Assembly: GCF_001653235.2 (NCBI RefSeq)
Contig: NC_035792.1
Span: forward strand, 496,001-560,000
DNA: 64,000 nucleotides
Source: Pochonia chlamydosporia 170
Lineage: Eukaryota; Ascomycota; Sordariomycetes; Hypocreales; Clavicipitaceae
Reading direction: 5' to 3'
Below, in pieces: positions 33,849 through 45,900 of the stretch (within the stretch, counting starts at the first letter, position 1; each line of letters opens with the position of its first letter). The notes beneath the pieces are model-generated. The model made no database searches. It saw only the letters and a list, made by a program, of their open reading frames with translations, and had not been told where the DNA came from. A program made the translations under genes and the position numbers.

Positions 33849-35597
33849 TGCGGTCGGCTTCGTCACCGGCGCGGCCGGTGGTGGTAGTTTCACAGGTTAC
33901 TGGCCGTTCCGGCTGTTACCGTGGTACTCTTATTGTTGCCGTGTCTGTACATTGTTGACAAGTAGGTTGTATGATGACATTGATGAGATGATACATCAGT
34001 GGTGGTTAGCTTCGTAATGCGTGTAGTGCTGCGACGAGTTACGAGATGGCGGTATGCCAGCTGCTGTCAATCAAGGGCCAACCATTCACCTTAGCCAGCT
34101 CGATTGCGGATGAGGAGTTCGTCATGCATTATGTTGATGCCAACCGAGACTTCCATGGTGGCTGACATTTTGTTCGTTCATAGGGGCACGTGATGGTGGC
34201 CGGAGCATGAAGCTTTGCATTCCAGCAGAGCTTTTTCAGCTCAGCTGAACACCATCACCAACCAGGCGGAGCAGATTCCGGGCAAATGGCTGACCCGAGT
34301 TTTGTGGCTGATTCTTCAGTGGTATGCAAGCCACTCGCTGGCAAGTTGGTTTGCACAGGCTCGCATCCGTCACTGTGATAGGTGACATGGCGAATCGCGA
34401 CAATGCTGCCTGCTTCTGTGAACCTATCCAGTGGGGTCAATCCTCGATGTTGCCAAACGTCCAAAGTGTGCTTAAAATGGAGGTAATATGGAGGTAGCCC
34501 TGCGCGCGATTGCATCTCGTTTGATCAGATGAAACGCGTGCAAAGCAAGCTGTGTTGTTTGGAGAGATGTCAGTCTCCTTGGAGATCCGGGTCGGCAAAT
34601 AACGGATAAACGAACCTGTTTTGGTGCAGCTTACCAGCCTCGACCAACAAACTTGACCATCCCATCCCTTGTCTCTGGATGAAACAATGCCAGGTAGTAT
34701 GTGGCTGTCCCTCGGGCCATGGACGTGATAATCCAGTGAAAACAGTTCTGGCTTTCCCTTGTTGTCTTAAATTATACGGATTTTTGGGGGCCGAACATTG
34801 AGCAAGCACTGATGCGCACCAAATGAGTCTCGACTTGGCCGCTTAACTGTCGACTCGAGGCATAAATAGAGTGACACCTTACTCAGCAGTTAGCCAAACA
34901 CAAGTCCACAATATTTGTGGTCACTCTAAATTTACGTGGGCTGTGCAAAGTCTCTGGCTTACAACGCAAAGTCTCGACCCATCGCCAAAGGCGGAGGCGG
35001 TCCCAGCCGCTCTCAAGGCTCGAGAAGCTATGTGGTCATCCGACATCAGAGGATGAGCGCAAATTTGCGTCTCTTCTCAAATAAAGCAATGTATAGGAGA
35101 TTTCAGTCATCGCAGCAGAAACTCTGGTCTGTGCATTGATGAATTGAAGCAGGCAAGTCGAGGAATTGATGCATCAATGATCAGACCACTGAAGTGGGGT
35201 GGCAGAGATGTAAAGTGAGATCGGAGATTGGCAAGTGGATATCATTGTCCGATCGACCCAGGTGCAGTTGGCTCCAGTACGAGACCCACAAATTTGCGAC
35301 TGCCGACAGTCGCGCCACCTGGCAAGCAAGAATCAGTTGGATATCGCGACTCTCAATGAAACGGATCGTGTTTTGTCGCACCAAAGGGCTGAAGTTACAA
35401 AGATGCCCAACGCTCTGTAGCCCAGACGAAATCCTTCATTCTTTATCACCTCTAGCAGATGCCTGTCCTAAGTCTTCACACATGCAGTGGCCATCAGTGG
35501 CTGCTTTGCTCAACACCTCGATTACCCTCCGGTCGTACCGAATCTTGCTCAGACAGACCTTCACATTCCGAATGGACGACTAGCTAACCAACTCAAC
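33849..35597. other. about 1.7 kb intergenic, divergent promoters of receptor and potassium transporter
   Basis: The receptor gene runs left and the TRK gene right. Frames between are short (up to 129 codons) and without family features or good starts. Confidence 0.5.
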
Positions 35598-38222
35598 ATG
35601 TGGCGCCCTCCTATCAATTTCATTACCCTGCATTGTAAGCAGACTTGACTTATTCCTGCAAGCGGGAACTTGGGTCAGCTCTCACCATGGACTGACAATC
35701 TCAGATGCTTGGATCCTATTCATGGGACTACTGTCTTTCCCGGTCTTATACACCTATGGTAACCTTGCAGTCATCGATGCCTACTTCTTTGGAGCAAGCG
35801 CATCTACCGAGTCCGGCCTTAACACGTACGGTTTCCTAGTAGGAGAGATGGGCAGGCATGAGAACGAAAGTGTAAACAAAAGCTAACGTGAGTTCTACAG
35901 CGTTGATCTCAAAGAGCTAAAGCTGTATCAGCAGCTATATCTATACTTCATTCCTATGTTTACAAACATGTGTTTTATAAATATCATGGTCGTTGTAGTT
36001 CGTCTCTATTGGTTCAATAAGCGTCTTGACAGGTTTGGTAAGCTTCCAATGCAACAAGGGTGGCCGGTTTCCACGTCTCCATCCCGTCTCTAACTCGAAC
36101 CTGTTCAAACACGTCCAGAGTCTAACTGTTCTGTGACTATCAGGTCTGGCCCTGCTTCGCGCGAAAAGGCGCAAATCCCACAGCGGGGGACAATTGGATC
36201 CTGAGACTGCCGAAACAACGGCAACCTCTTCTTTCACCGTTACAGGTGCCATCCCGAATGGGCATGAAGCTGAAGTTGGACATGGGCACGTAGGCGATCA
36301 AGGGGGAGATCAAAGCAGCCAGCGGCCAACCAAGGGCGGAAAAGAGGCCATCACAGAGGCTATTCCTAACCGACTCATCCCAGATGAGGCGTCTGATTCG
36401 GTAGATCCCTTGGAAAGGCCAACACCACCGCGAATCACTTTCGATCCGTCGACCAACAAAACCGCACATCCCAAAAATGATGTTACTCTTTATATTCCTG
36501 GGCCTCGGGAGCGTGACAGGGGTTAGTTCAAGTGACAATTTATAGTATGTAGGCTTGAATCTCACATTTTGCAGGGGACTCGATTGTGGAACTGACGGGC
36601 ACAAGAGTCAATGGTTTGTTCAGCGCGACCTCGAAGCATCATGTCAAAGCTCAAATTGCTCACCAATTCATAGACACGGATGCGATATCAACACGTCGTC
36701 CCAGTGAGGCAGAACCTGAAGGTCTACGCCACCGTTTTTCAAGGGCTAAATCGTTCGACATTGCGGCCGGCGTTGCTACATCCGCTTTCATCATTGGTAC
36801 TGCACCGACCACTGCGCGTCTGGCCAGAGCCAAAACATTGCAAAGAGTTGCTGCAGACGACATGCCATACCTCTCCAGGAGGGCAACCATCGGGAGAAAT
36901 TCCCGGTTTTACAATCTCACGAATCGCGATCGGGAGGAGCTTGGCGGCATAGAGTATAGAAGTCTGCAACTTCTTCTCAAAGTCGTACTTATATATTTTT
37001 TCGGCGTCCACCTATTCGGCGCGATTGGACTTATTGGATGGATTCAGTACGCCGATCCAAAGTACGTGGCCTATCTCCAACAATGCGGTCAAAACAGGAT
37101 CTGGTGGGCTTTCTATACTGCTCAAAGTATGATGGATAATCTCGGCTTCACCCTGACACCTGACTCCATGATAGCTTTTAGGGAAGCAGAGTGGCCGTTG
37201 TTCCTTTCAACTTTCCTGACATTTGCTGGCAACACTTTGTACCCCGTCTTTCTGCGGCTTGTTCTCTGGACCATGTCAAAGGTTGTGCCTCGCAAGGCTG
37301 CCATGCAGGAATGCCTACAGTTCTTACTCGATCATCCACGTCGATGTTATACATTATTGTTCCCTCGAGGTACCACATGGGCGCTCTTCGGTATCATTTT
37401 CCTCCTCAACTTCATAGATGCGTTTTTCATTCTCATTTTGGACTTACACAACGCTGAAGTCACATCGTTGCCTCCAGGGCCCAGGGTCATGGCGGCCATT
37501 TTCCAAGCAGGATCGTCACGTCACACCGGTGCTGCAGTGTTCAACATCGCCAATGTCAGCCCTGCAGTTCAGTTTAGTTTGCTGGTCATGATGTACATTT
37601 CCGCATTCCCCATCTCCATCAGCATCCGGGCGTCCAATACCTATGAGGAAAAGTCCCTTGGAATTTACCAGACGGAACCAGATGTGGAGCTTGACGAACA
37701 ACATGGACGGTCTTATCTTGTCAGGCATCTACAGTCGCAATTGAGTTTCGACTTGTGGTATGTCTTTTTGGGTATTTTCGTTCTGAGCATCTCCGAGGCA
37801 GATAAAATTGCGGACTTGACACGACCTGTATGTTTGAGCACTCATTCCCGCTCAATATCGGTATTCTCGTGGCTAATGAATCCAGGCCTTTGCATTATTC
37901 CCTCTTATCTTTGAAGTCGTTTCAGCCTAGTAAGTTGCTGCCACACTGAGGAAACAATTGGTCATGATTGTTCCAACACAATTGGTGCTGATGCGTGGGC
38001 AGTGGCAACGTCGGCCTCAGCTTAGGCTATCCCGGCATCAACTCGTCGCTATCTACAGAGTTCTCAACATTCGGCAAACTGGTCATTTGTGCGATGATGA
38101 TCCGTGGGAGACATCGTGGACTGCCGTATACTTTGGACAGAGCGATTATGCTCCCGGACGAGCATCTTCTGGGGACTGATACGCAAGAACAGATGGCAGA
38201 AGACAACGTATTCCGTAGATGA
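35598..38222 (+). CDS. TRK-family high-affinity potassium transporter
   Basis: Seven exons (35598-35634, 35705-35825, 35901-36037, 36144-36521, 36575-37827, 37886-37929, 38003-38222) encode 729 residues; all six introns are GT-AG and every join keeps phase. The first pore unit has AYFFGASASTESGLNTVDLK; the later units are in exon 5 (SMMDNLGFTLTPDSMIAF; SRHTGAAVFNIANVSPAVQF) and exon 7 (YGNVGLSLGYPGINSSLSTE). The S/T-x-x-G pattern in each P-loop is the potassium filter of Trk/Ktr/HKT proteins. A long hydrophilic loop (about residues 100-330) separates the first unit from the rest, as in fungal Trk1. It sits in the plasma membrane and takes up potassium. The tail ends LPDEHLLGTDTQEQMAEDNV, close to the usual fungal C-terminus. 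Confidence 0.93.
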
Positions 38223-38633
38223 CGAAGTCCGTTGCAATTGCTACCTGGGTATAATATAATTCACTCCATTCCTAGAACACTGATGATGCAGACAGCAAAA
38301 AGAATCTCCTCGCGTGAAGTCGATTGGTGGTCATAATGTAATGTTGCAGGAACTGCACGAAGCTACCACAATCCAGGCAATCACTGATTCTCCATGACCT
38401 CGAAGCATCCCACAACCGAATCACAAATTGTGTAAAGAACAGGCAGCCTCCAAATCGACACCAGCATTAACGAGTTGAATCCGCTCTGGGGTAGTAGACA
38501 TCGCTCGATCACTAACCACGGGTTGTGCGTGTCTAGAGCACACACGGATCTCATTGCCGCCTTGGCGGACCCCATGGTCCATTTAGAAAGTCATTCGTCT
38601 CTACCTCCCCAGATTGAGCATTACATCGCCAAG

Positions 38634-39300
38634 ATGAGCTTCAACGCCATCCAAGAAGAAACCCACTGCAACAGTCTACTCAAAACCTGCAACTTTGCAA
38701 ACGACCAACTAGGTAATTTCACCATACAGAACCAAAAACACAAAGCTGACCAACAAGGAGTGCTCCCAGAGATTCTGCACCGGCGCGCCTTACACCTGGG
38801 GTGGATGCCAACAATCAGGCCCATCAGGCTTCGTGCCTTTCCCGTCGCAAATATCGCACTGCTGCTCACACAATGACCCAAACTCATGTTTTGCCGCGCT
38901 GCAGGAAAGCAGCACGGGGAACAGAGTTACCGCCGCGCCTGTTTCTGCACCCTATGCAACACTGACATCCCTGTTATCAAGTTGTGCTGCGGCATCGTCT
39001 TCGCAATTCATGAACGGGAATGCGGCAGCAAAAGCCGGCTGTCTTTGCATCGACGGCGATGGAAGTTATGATCCTTCGCGGTGGGATGATGCGGAAGCTT
39101 CGTGTTTTCCTTTGGGGCTATCGTCAGTTGCGTCGTCGTTTTGGTCTGTTGTTTCGGCGGATGGCCAGGGATGGTGTACTACTCATGCTGGGGCGACGGC
39201 TACGGCAAAATGTACTAGGAATAGTGGCACCGGAACAAGTACTTCGCCGGGACAGGCGACGGTTACGAAATCGGGGGCCGGGGACACGTTAATCTTGTGA
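38634..39300 (+). pseudogene. cysteine-rich protein gene, incomplete or decayed at its 5' end
   Basis: From about 38713 to the stop at 39300 one frame reads as a cysteine-rich extracellular-type protein: ECSQRFCTGAPYTWGGCQQS, ISHCCSHNDPNSCFAALQ, AAKAGCLCIDGDGSYDP, then a Ser/Thr/Gly-rich tail ending TKSGAGDTLIL. A preceding frame from ATG 38634 also has paired cysteines (THCNSLLKTCNFANDQL) and a GTAATT donor at 38713, but no acceptor links the two frames in phase without losing the first cysteine block. No signal peptide is found upstream. The likely readings are a pseudogene with a small frameshift, or a gene whose first exons I cannot recognise. I do not know the family. Confidence 0.45.
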
Positions 39301-39809
39301 TGGCCTTGAATTGGGTTTGGGGATCTGGATTGCGTGGCATTTGTTGGTAGTTTGAAGGGTGAAGTATTCTGATAGTCGTTGGCTTTGCCCTGCACGCAGA
39401 TGAAAGATTCAGGAGCTAATATAATTTGCTTGTGGTTCACGCCGGTTCCCGAATGGTCTAGTTGCATACGTCACCAATATGGTACTTTCCTCGCTACATT
39501 CTCGTTCGATACTGGGGTTTAGCGTACTAATGTATCATTTGACGATGTCGGTCAACTGTTGTGCCAGCCTACCCATAGATTATTTGTTTTTCACCACCAG
39601 GCTAAGGCAAATCTCGTATACATACAATTGCTCATTCATCCTCGATCCATGGTTCAACAACTCATTGTACCCTTCAATAACACCAAATCATGTTGAAGAC
39701 ACTCCTATTCACTTGATCATCTCCATCAGTCTATATCACTCGTATATTTCCCCAAGATAAACCACACCAACCAGCAACGCCACGCCACGCTCAAACTATC
39801 ACCAAACAA
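39301..39809. other. intergenic, no gene seen
   Basis: The 3' flanks of two convergent genes. No supported frame. Confidence 0.55.
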
Positions 39810-40265
39810 TCACTCCTCAACCATCTCAACATCCGACCCCTCCGGACTCTCCAACCAACTCCCCTCAGGCACAGGCACAACAGCCGACTTCGTCCAGATA
39901 TGTCTCGCCCCTTCGACCGAAAACCCCTCCAAGGCACCTCCCTTGATCGTCAGCGTCGGCTTCGGCGTCCCATTCGGCAGAAGCGGTCGATGCAGCACCC
40001 TCACACCGCATTCCTTGCAGAAATAACACTCCAGCGTCGTGCCCTTGTCGGAAGTGCGTGTCCACTTGCCCAGTTTGGACTGTACGTCCTCGGGGAGTGG
40101 CCACATGCCCTTGGCGGGGAAGATGGCCGAGGTGCCGAATGCTGAGGACGATTGTTTGCGGCATTCGGTGCAGTGGCAGATGTAGACTGCTAGGGGTTTG
40201 GGACGGGATGTGTGGAAGCTTATGGCGCCGCATTGGCATTGGACTTTTGGGTAGGGGTTGGCCAT
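39810..40265 (-). CDS. GFA / CENP-V domain zinc-binding protein
   Basis: One exon, 151 residues, starting at ATG 40265. Zinc ligands of the GFA fold are clear: CQCGAISF near the start, ICHCTECRKQSSSAFG at about 29-44 and YFCKECGVRVLHRPL at about 81-95. The final block includes IKGGALEGFSVEGARHIWTK, also typical. Family members include glutathione-dependent formaldehyde-activating enzyme and many fungal proteins of unknown substrate that likely bind thiols. It is probably cytoplasmic, with no targeting signal. Length fits the single-domain family. It is head-to-head with the RRT8-like gene, about 690 bases away. Confidence 0.9.
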   Translation of the reverse strand: MANPYPKVQCQCGAISFHTSRPKPLAVYICHCTECRKQSSSAFGTSAIFPAKGMWPLPEDVQSKLGKWTRTSDKGTTLECYFCKECGVRVLHRPLLPNGTPKPTLTIKGGALEGFSVEGARHIWTKSAVVPVPEGSWLESPEGSDVEMVEE

Positions 40266-40952
40266 TGAGGTTAGAAGGTTGATGAGGGCGGTTTCTGATG
40301 GGTTTGTGTTGGTCGTCTGTGTGCGGTTCGTGATGATGATGTATTGCGCGAGCTTGATTTGTTCTGATGGATTGATGGATTGGTATGGGTTTGTGTGTCT
40401 CTAGGGGAAGTTTTGCTGAGGGTCGCGAGGATCGAATTATGCTGACCTCTGTCGAGCTATGATTCACGGTTTGCTTATGACGCCGTGCAATAGGAGCACA
40501 TATTCAGCTTGTGGCGTGCACGCGGGGAAGCTTGATTTTTAGCCTCACACCCTTGGCTCTTGTACCAGATCATGAACTTCAATGTGCCTTGCAGACGTTA
40601 GTCATCATGAACAGTCTTACTGCAAATTCATCCATCATATCCCCCCAAAACAGAAAGTGACAAAATAAATACAGAGATATCAGCATTTATTTCTTTCATC
40701 TGCGCGCCGTTCGCTTACCAACCTGAATGAATTCACATGTCGCAGATTCTGTAGGGTAGCACCTACTTTGGCGTTGAATTCCGAGCTTGGCTCACATGGT
40801 CATCGGAGCCAGAAGCTGCCCCACGCCCGACGGTGTGACGTACTGCCGATGGCCACGCAGCCTCAAAACAAACTGACCAGGCACTCCTGCAACACCATCG
40901 CAACATCACAACATCGTGCTGCCATTCTTCGTCGCCTGTGCTGTATCTCACG
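40266..40952. promoter_or_regulatory. divergent promoter region between GFA-domain and RRT8-like genes
   Basis: The two genes start at 40265 (minus) and 40953 (plus). No named control element is visible and no extra gene is supported. Confidence 0.45.
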
Positions 40953-41930
40953 ATGGCGTCGCAAGGCAGCCTCTCCGCCAGCCTGTACGGTAGCCAGTCT
41001 CAGGGCATCGATGGGCGCTCACTGACCCAGTCTCGCCCTGCCAACTACGTCAGACGAGCGGGCATCGCGGCCTCCTACCCATTGCGTGGCATCTGGTATT
41101 TCCTTCGGAATAAGGAGTTCTGGCCCCTGTTCAGCGGAAGACTTCTGCCGCTGTCGCTGATATCGTTTTTTGTTTACTTCATTCTCTTCACGTTTGCGTT
41201 CCTACCACAGTTTGCATTCCTTGCCATCTTCCACGGCTGGGGTGCCTGGGTCAACGCGGTGGTCCTAACGTTGGGGGAGGGATTGATCATTATACAGGGC
41301 CTCTTTGAAGGTTTCTTTGTCGATGAGTGCCGAGTCGATGTCTTCGATGTAAGTTTTGACCACATCGTATACTGAAAAGAAAGAATTTGGTCGGTCAGCT
41401 GCTGACCGTTCAACTAGGCCACCTTCATCAAAGTTGGCTTGAAGAACCTCATCTCCCCTCACCGAATTCTCTTCGAAGATGCACCGAATGCCGTCAAGAT
41501 GCTTGGCAAACCGACAACTGCTGCGATTTATCAGCCTTGGAGCATTATTCAAATTGTCGAGCTGATTGTTTTCCTGCCACTTAATCTTGTTCCGTACGTT
41601 GGAACTCCGGCCTTCATCATCATCACGGGCACTAGGCTGGGCAAACTGTCCCACTATCGGTGGTTTCAACTTCGCGGCCTTTCCAAAGAGGAGCAGAAGA
41701 GAGAAGTCAAGTCTCTCTCCTGGGACTATGTCTGGTTCGGCACGGTAGCAATGATTCTGGAGCTGATCCCCGTCTTTTCCTTCTTCTTTCTCTTGACGAC
41801 GACGGCCGGATCGGCATTGTGGGCCGCGAGAATTGAGGATGAGAGAAAGAGAACGGGCATCGACTCACTAATTGTCAACGAAGAAGCTCCCTCTCACGCC
41901 CCGCCACAGTATTCCGATGACATGGCATGA
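40953..41930 (+). CDS. RRT8/LDS-like multi-pass membrane protein (EI24-type)
   Basis: Exons 40953-41348 and 41418-41930 (69-nt intron, GTAAGT donor, AACTAG acceptor, phase 0) encode 302 residues. The ATG at 40953 gives MASQGSLSASLYGSQ; an extended frame to 40938 lacks an ATG. Hydrophobic segments include LSLISFFVYFILFTFAFLPQ, WVNAVVLTLGEGLIIIQGLF, IVELIVFLPLNLVPYVGTPA and MILELIPVFSFFFLLTTTAG. The motif LPLNLVPYVGTPAFIIITG and the SPHRIL/ALWAARIEDERK blocks match fungal proteins annotated as outer spore wall protein RRT8 or LDS family, related to EI24-type membrane proteins. Yeast members associate with lipid droplets during spore-wall formation; a similar role here is inference. The C-terminus (HAPPQYSDDMA) is cytoplasmic-looking. 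Confidence 0.85.
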
Positions 41931-42994
41931 TGCTACGCTCAAACGCGGCCACATGCTTAGTCACGGATCAAACGAGTTTCCAATTGCGACTACAAACACA
42001 GGTGCAAATCAAAAGCAAGCTTCCATGAAACCTTGCTCCGATGTATACATGTCTTTGTAATTGGACTCGTCAAGTGGCCAGATCAAAAGCCCGCTCCCAT
42101 TGGCTATCAGCCCTTTGCCACTCCTCGCCAGCTGATCTGGATCGACGATTAGAACCTATCAGCACGACTCCTTTGTTCCTTGGATCGATCGATTCTACGA
42201 TCATTGAGTGGAACCGATCTTGGCTCGGCATTTAATGCCGTGTTTCTTCAGGTTGTGATAGGCTGACCTTGGCGAGGAAGGAAGGCACATCTGCACTTGT
42301 GGCGTGACAATCGCCGGCTGGACTTGAGTTTGTGGGTCAAGGGTTTTGTAACCTGAGGTTTGTATCTCCTCAGCTCAATTTTGGGAAGGAGTCTCTGGCT
42401 TTTGAACCGATTGGAAATCGCAGCTGGTACTCTAAGGGGAGACCATGAAGCCCAACGAGAGTATTTCCACATGAGGCCGGGATTTTTGTATACTTGCATA
42501 GCGACCTCGAAGGCGCACGTTTTCTACTAAAAACGATTTGTAGTTAATTTGCATACCAGATTTCTGGATATTACACCCCATTGGTTGCCATATTCATGTG
42601 TCTACGCTATGGGACTTCCTTGTGAGGCACCAGTCTGGGGAGCTCGCAGCTGGCAGGTTGCTCCTTGCTCCTTCCTCAGTTGACAAAATGTCGGCTATGC
42701 GGCAGGATATCGTGGCAGCTCTTCTGCATTCCTTGAATTTCCATCCCACGAAATTTTCACGCAGTCTGCCGTGTGTTCCGTCTCTCGATTCTACCAAACC
42801 ACTTCCCCAACTCTCGCAACCTCAAACCTCCTCGCATTTCCAACACCACTTCACACCATTCGTTCGTTTCCTGCGCTCGTCATTATCAACGACCTCTATT
42901 CTTGATCTCCGTACACCCGCAGCATTCGGTCCTTTCAGTCGACACTCCGGCTACAACTTCACCTCCTTTGAGCATCTTCCATTCGCCGCACACC
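41931..42994. promoter_or_regulatory. intergenic, promoter and leader of the repeat-rich secreted protein
   Basis: The last 200 bases before 42995 are pyrimidine-rich on the plus strand. No gene is supported here. Confidence 0.5.
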
Positions 42995-45900
42995 ATGCGT
43001 GCCCCCTTTTCGTTCGGGGCCGTGGTGGCCAGCAGCCTTCTGTATCAAGCTGCAGCCCAAGCAAGCTACGGGCAAGTTTTCAAACCTTCTGATATGATTT
43101 CACCTTTGGACTGACTATGTGAAACAGGAATCCAGATGATGGAAATGATACCGGAAATTCTGCTGGCCAAGTCGACTCCCCCAAAGGCACAGTCACGGTG
43201 ACAGCCAATGGTGGTGACAACTCCAATGGCCTTCCTGCCGGACAGTCTTGTCTGATGCAAGACACCACGACTGTTTTTGTCACTGTTTATCCCACCAGCC
43301 CTGTTTCTACCGGCAATGAGTCTCCTGAAAACACTGCTGCAATCTCTGGTGCTTCTTGGGTCACTGATGGGGCTCCAACTCGAACAATCCGCGTTTCTCC
43401 CTTGAATTCTGCCCAGAGCAATCAGCCAACCGTCCAGGCATTCACTACTATTACCATTTCTGATCTCTGGGTCGATGGTTCTGGTTCTGGAAACAACCCC
43501 ACTTCATCGGATGTCTCTGACTCTGACTCTGCCCCCGTCACCACCACCTCTTCTGATTCTCATGGCTCGTCTCCCGCGGGCTCCAACGCTTATGGGACTC
43601 CTGCTCCGACTTCTGCTGCCAGCCCTGCTGAAACTAATGGAAGCGAGAACGGTGATGGTTCTACCCAGGTTTCTGGGCAAAACGTCCCACCGAACTCAGA
43701 TTACAACACTGGCAACGCTGGTCAAGTAACTGCCAACCCAAGCGGTGCCAACAGAGGAAGTGCGGTGCAGCCGTCAAATCTGTACACAGTTGTCACGGAT
43801 ACAAATGTTGAATGGGTTACTGGCTCTGGAGGGAGTCCAAGTCCTGTCACTATCATCTCTGAACACACCATCACTCTCTCAACTGCAGCAGCTGAAGTGG
43901 CTTCTGGTGCCGGGCCGGCAGTGACCTGCTGGACCATCACGGGCTCAGATGGCAAAGAAACTGTGATCGAATCGACACTTAAGACTAACCAAGGCAATGG
44001 TGGCTCACCAACTGGTACATCCGCGGCCATCACTGGTCCTGAAGGCGGCATTTCCCAGCAAGCTGTCACTACTGATGTTGAGCCACAAACTCCAGTGACT
44101 ACCATCACAGCGGTTGGAGCCACTCCTGTCTACACCGGACCTGGTGTGACCACTTCCACTGCACTCACAATCCTTGGTCCTGACGGAGTGGCAACCGTTA
44201 TTCATTCCACCTGGGTCATTGGAACAGCTCCTGTCACTGGTGCTTCCTCCGCGCTGCCTGTGGGGACCTCCGTCTCTCCTGGGGCTACTCAAGGGGCTTC
44301 AAACGGACAGGACATTACCAGCTGCACCAGTTACACAGTTATTGGAGCTGACGGTCGACCGACTGTCATCGAGTCAACATTGGTGATTCCTGCATCTGTA
44401 GTCTTGGCTACAGACTTGCCTCAGGGCCTTCCAAATGGCATCTCTGTCCAGGGAACTGTCCTGCCTGTGTCACAAGCAACGTTGTCTGGCCCGCCTGGAG
44501 CTATCACGACATGCTCATCCTACACCATCATTGGAGCCGATGGCAAGCTCACTGTCGTTGAAACCAGTTTCCTCATTCCTGGTCCCGCAGCTACACCTGT
44601 TGCTACTGCAGCCCCGTCTGGAATTGTCTCGGGTGTTCCAGGCCAAATCACCGCAGCCCCTGGGCAGGTTGTACCTGCTGGTATGACACCCTTGGGTCTG
44701 ACTACTTGCGTCACGTACACAGTGATTGGAACGAATGGCCTTCCCACTGTCCTTGAGTCCACGGTTGTCATGCCTAACAGCAATGCTCTGCCTACCAGTA
44801 CCGGCGTTGGGCTCCCCTCAATTGTCCCTGAGGACCAAGTTGGCGCGCTCCCTCAAGGTATTTCAGTTCCAGCTCAAGTTGGTCAAGGCTACACTACTTG
44901 TATCACTGTTGATATCCTTGGTCCCAATGGTGTTGCCACTCCTGTCGTTGAAACGGTAGTTCTCACTCCACAGTCATCTGGGCTTCACGGCGCTACTGCT
45001 GCTGTTACCACAGTCGGATTTCCCTCCATTGTGCCTCAGGGTCTGAGTGATCTCCCTCAAGGTATCACTCCTTCTGGGACTGCTATTGCAAGCCCGATCA
45101 CCACCGCTGTCACATTCACCGTTGTCGGACCAAACGGAGCTGCCTCTCCCGTCGTTCAGACAATTGTCATTACCCCAGCACCACAGGCACCAACGCCTGT
45201 CGTCTCAAGTCCTCAGACGGTGCCTGTTGGTGGTTCTGCTCTGTCGCCAGGTTTGGAAGCATACGGATCTGAATCCCACATTGCACCAACTGTTGTTTCT
45301 CCGCCGGTTGTGAACTCTGCTGTTGCTGGTTTACCTGCTGGAACTGATGTCGCCCCGAAGTCTCCGGCCCTGACCATTGTCACTGGCCCAGGTGGCATTC
45401 CTGTCCTGTCTGTTATTTCTGCGGCGCCTCTGTCGGTCTATGGAAATCCTGGAAGTTCTGACAACAAGGACTTGCCTGCATCTGGCCCCGTCCCACAAGG
45501 CAGCCTAGGGGGTTATGGTTGGCAACCGGCTGCTTCCTCGCCTGCTGGGTATGGTGGCCTTTCATCTCTGTTCAATCCTCAAGCTGGACCTGTGGCGACC
45601 TTCCTCCAGACCAGCACTTGGGTCAATGTCATCCCCGAGCCAACCACGACATACACATTGAACTTTCCCTTGACTACTCTTACCACTGTCACTGTGCCAG
45701 CCAAAGTGACTGCTGCGAAGCGCCTTGTTCAAAACCAGCGCCGGTATGTATCTGCTTGATTACCATCTGGGTCGTGTTTTGCATTTCTTCCCTGACCGCA
45801 AGGTGCATTACTGACTGCATGGCAGAGTTATCCTAGGAGATGCGGGCTGGGCAAACTCGACGTCTGTCCACCCCGTGCCCTTGACAGATGTTCCGACATT

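Noticed and set aside
33849..33893. N-terminal extension of the GPCR (KLPPPAAPVTKPTA)
   Set aside because: It would start at GTG; the first ATG is at 33848 and gives a normal receptor start.
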